Origin: CAZKVJ01 sp964556225
GTDB lineage: Bacteria > Actinomycetota > Acidimicrobiia > Acidimicrobiales > Ilumatobacteraceae
DNA: 34,595 bases
Assembly (NCBI GenBank): GCA_964556225.1
Contig: CAZKVJ010000028.1
Coordinates: 1-34,595, forward strand
Direction of reading: 5' to 3'
This document shows positions 32,494 through 34,595 of this stretch, piece by piece (within the stretch, counting starts at the first letter, position 1; the number at the start of each line of letters is the position of its first letter). The position numbers and the translations under genes were made by a program. The notes under the pieces were generated by a model, which saw only the letters and a list, made by a program, of their open reading frames with translations, made no database searches and had not been told where the DNA came from.

Positions 32494-33951
32494 CTAGCGA
32501 GCCTCCAGCTCGGAGGCGTGGCGCTGGCGCAGCTCGTCGGCCCAGATGGCCCGCCCGGTCGCCCGCAGCCGCTCCACGTAGGCGGGAAGGTGACCACGAA
32601 CGTGGAGCGGCCCGCCCTCGCGGCGCACCACGTCCATCGGATCCTCGGCCCCGCCGGCGCGGCGGAGCTGCTCCCCGGTCCACGCTTCCAACCGGGCCCG
32701 GCCCTCGCGAACCACCTCCGGCGTCGTCGGTGCCAGGTCGGTCGTCTCGTGCGGGTCGTCGGCGACGTCGAAGAGCATCTCGTCCGCCCAGTGCGCGTGG
32801 TAGCCGTCGTGCCAGGTGCGCAGGTAGAGGTGATCACCCCACCGCACCCCGCGCTGGCACGACCAGGCACCCTGTGACAGCACGAGGTGTGAGCGGCCGG
32901 CGCCGCCGATGTCGATCGGCTCGCCGTCCCAGCCCCGTGGCACGGCGACGTCGGCCAGGCGCAGCACCGTGGCGGCGACGTCGAGGTGGTACTGGAGACC
33001 GTCGTGCACCTGCGGCGCGATTCCAGGCCAGCGCAGGACCGCCGGGATGTGGCAGGTTGCCTCGTCGGCCGCCTGATGGTCTGCGTAGACGCCCAGCTCG
33101 CCGAAGGCCTCTCCGTGATCGGAGCTCACGAGGATCGCCGTCTCGTCGAGCACGCCGAGGTCGTCGAGCTTGTTGAGCAGGACGCCGAGGGCGTCGTCGG
33201 CGTAGCGGATGCCGACGTCATAGCCGTCGAAGATCCGCTTGACGTCGTCCATCGAGCTGGCGTCCCACGGCTGGCGCTCGGGCGGCTGACCCCACTCGTC
33301 GGGGGTGAAGCCCCATGGTTCCTGCGCAGAGTGCGGCCCGGAGAGCTGCCAGTTCCGCCGGCGAACCTCCTCGGTGTGCCAGGCCGGGGGTGGGTCCGTC
33401 TCGAACGGGTTCCCGTACGAGCTCGGTGTGTTGTAGGGCGTGTGCGGGTCCCACAGGTGCACGTGCAGGAACCAGCGGTCGGCTCGGCCGCGCCGCTCGA
33501 GCCAGTCGAGTGCGCCGGGCAGGACCTCGTCGGCCCGCTCGCCGCCCATCCCGCGCATCAGGTTCATCGCCTCCTGGAAGCCGAAGTTCCACCACGAGGC
33601 CGAGTGCCGGAACGCGAAGCTGGACAGCGACGCGGTGTGGAAGCCGGCGAAGTAGAGCGCGGACGCCCACGAGCGGATCTGCCACGTGCTCCAGAACCCG
33701 CGAGCGGCGCCGACAGGGCGGAGGTCGGCCGCGAGCCCGCCATGGTTCACCACACCGTTGCGGATGCCGAACGCGCCGGTGATGAGCGCCGTCCGGCTCG
33801 GCAGGCAGGGCACGTCCGACGCGTACACGTTGCTGAACCGGACGCCCTGTGCAGCGAGCGCGTCGATGTTCGGTGTGGTCCGGCGGTGATAGCCGGCGCA
33901 GCCGAGGTGATCGGCGCGCAGGGTGTCGATGTCCAGGTACAGGATCCTCAT
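32494..33951 (-). CDS. Sulfatase-family (alkaline phosphatase superfamily) hydrolase
   Basis: The 485-aa protein shows the sulfatase core: metal-binding start ILYLDIDTLRADHLGCAGY, then TPNIDALAAQGVRFSNVYAS, and the formylglycine motif C49-L-P-S-R (VPCLPSRTALITG). This is the C-x-P-x-R form that an FGE enzyme converts to formylglycine. Downstream are HVHLWDPHTPYNTP and the metal-ligand loop ILVSSDHGEAFGE. No signal peptide is seen, so it is probably cytosolic. It cleaves a sulfate ester of unknown identity; some members instead act on phosphonates. ATG 33951 has GGGGAA upstream. The gene lies 42 nt downstream of the DinB-like gene and may share its transcript. No FGE gene is in the window. Confidence 0.92.
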   Translation of the reverse strand: MRILYLDIDTLRADHLGCAGYHRRTTPNIDALAAQGVRFSNVYASDVPCLPSRTALITGAFGIRNGVVNHGGLAADLRPVGAARGFWSTWQIRSWASALYFAGFHTASLSSFAFRHSASWWNFGFQEAMNLMRGMGGERADEVLPGALDWLERRGRADRWFLHVHLWDPHTPYNTPSSYGNPFETDPPPAWHTEEVRRRNWQLSGPHSAQEPWGFTPDEWGQPPERQPWDASSMDDVKRIFDGYDVGIRYADDALGVLLNKLDDLGVLDETAILVSSDHGEAFGELGVYADHQAADEATCHIPAVLRWPGIAPQVHDGLQYHLDVAATVLRLADVAVPRGWDGEPIDIGGAGRSHLVLSQGAWSCQRGVRWGDHLYLRTWHDGYHAHWADEMLFDVADDPHETTDLAPTTPEVVREGRARLEAWTGEQLRRAGGAEDPMDVVRREGGPLHVRGHLPAYVERLRATGRAIWADELRQRHASELEAR

Positions 33952-33993
33952 GGCGGTTCCCCGGTCCCGCGTCGCAGAGGTCCGCCGGCGCGG

Positions 33994-34536
33994 TCAGGCG
34001 CCCGGTTCGGCGGCGTGCACCGGGTCCTCGCTGGCCCAGTGCCAGTGCAGGCGGCCGTGGTCGGCGTTGGCGGCGAGGATCCCGCCGACCGTGCCGTCGG
34101 CCCACGGTGCACCCGGGACGGTCGAGGTGAGGTCGTCGTCGCTGAGCTCGGCCAGCAGCGCGAGCGTGTCGGCACGCGTCGCCAGCCCGATGCGGGCCAG
34201 CTCCTCGAACGGCACACCCTCGTGGCGCGCCTTCCACTCCTCGGTCCACTCGTGGACGTCCGCCATGATCTCGTCCATCGACTGCGGCGTGCCGTCGGCG
34301 CGCCGGCGTGCCGGCAGGCCGCGAGCGCCGCTCAGGTGCCGGCGGATCATCTCGTTCCAGCTCTGCTCGATCAGCGTCGTGTGGATGAAGTGGTCGGCGT
34401 ACGACCAGGTGCTCCGAGAGTCGTGCTCGCTGACGGTGCGTGGCGCGCGCAGCTCGTCGGCGGACATCTGCGACAGGCGTTCGAGCAGCCAGGCCCGATC
34501 ACGGTTGAGCCTGATCTCGATCTCCACCCGGTCCAT
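33994..34536 (-). CDS. DinB-like four-helix protein
   Basis: The 180-aa protein resembles the DinB/ClbS/maleylpyruvate-isomerase-N group. Helix 1 is IEIRLNRDRAWLLERLSQMS, followed by histidine-bearing helices (YADHFIHTTLIEQSWNEMI) and a late histidine pair (NADHGRLHWHW) that would bind a metal ion. Members include metal-dependent thiol transferases and stress proteins; none can be assigned here. ATG 34536 starts the homology; the frame is open to 34569. There is no clear Shine-Dalgarno. It lies upstream of the sulfatase on the same strand, and a partial palindromic repeat begins 44 bp ahead of its start. Confidence 0.72.
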   Translation of the reverse strand: MDRVEIEIRLNRDRAWLLERLSQMSADELRAPRTVSEHDSRSTWSYADHFIHTTLIEQSWNEMIRRHLSGARGLPARRRADGTPQSMDEIMADVHEWTEEWKARHEGVPFEELARIGLATRADTLALLAELSDDDLTSTVPGAPWADGTVGGILAANADHGRLHWHWASEDPVHAAEPGA

Positions 34537-34579
34537 GGCCGCGCACCGTACCCGCGCCAGGCGCCCCACCCCTCCGTTC

Positions 34580-34595
34580 TGGCAGCACCAGGTAG
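34580..34595. repeat. Palindromic intergenic repeat, partial third copy at the window edge
   Basis: The last 16 bases match the start of the 44-bp unit (TGGCACCACCAGGTAG) with one mismatch (G for C), preceded by GTTC as in copy 2. The window ends just inside the palindromic core. Confidence 0.7.

Noticed and set aside
1..34595. tRNA, rRNA, defence islands or prophage genes
   Set aside because: None recognised on either strand; the only mobile element seen is the IS3 copy at the left edge.

Overview
The window is GC-rich DNA with tightly packed genes, many GTG and some TTG starts, and frequent 4-nt stop/start overlaps. The gene content is typical of Actinomycetota: a BTAD/AAA regulator, an F420-type luciferase-like oxidoreductase, an MMPL/RND exporter, several cytochrome P450s, FadD, and an FMN riboswitch ahead of rib genes. 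The class Acidimicrobiia is a reasonable guess (inference from gene style, not proven). The window starts on the terminal base of an IS3 element and ends inside a copy of a palindromic repeat, so both edges look like repeat-limited contig ends.

Layout. 1-1278: complete IS3-family element. 1392-5558 (+): OsmC-like protein, truncated haemoglobin and a large BTAD/AAA regulator. 5645-7427: remnant of an F420-dependent NADP-reductase-like gene, a SAM methyltransferase (-) and a divergent PadR regulator (+) around a palindrome. 7444-9435 (-): an unusual lipoprotein joining a polyamine-type solute-binding domain, a peptidoglycan-binding domain and an L,D-transpeptidase domain. 9537-13170 (-): riboflavin operon ribD-ribE-ribBA-ribH with overlapping genes and an FMN riboswitch. 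13305-17600: a decayed stretch with a P450 pseudogene, an intact Gfo/Idh/MocA oxidoreductase, a twice-frameshifted LLM oxidoreductase and an M17 aminopeptidase that lacks its start.

17600-25733 (+): a tightly coupled run of a 5'-truncated family 5 solute-binding protein, two oligopeptide-type permeases, a frameshifted BKACE (DUF849), an SMP-30 lactonase-like protein, a class III aminotransferase of the beta-amino-acid type, a mandelate-racemase-type enolase and an SDR. I read this as an uncharacterised uptake-and-catabolism operon. Its most suggestive pair is a beta-transaminase feeding a beta-keto acid cleavage enzyme. In this copy the operon appears damaged at its head.

25772-28423: two small DUF1801/YdeI-type proteins flank a FadD-like acyl-CoA ligase. 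28572-34536 (-): cytochrome P450, MMPL transporter, sulfatase and a DinB-like protein, with a 44-bp palindromic repeat present twice at 29869-29973 and partially at the window end. No tRNA, rRNA or CRISPR array was recognised.
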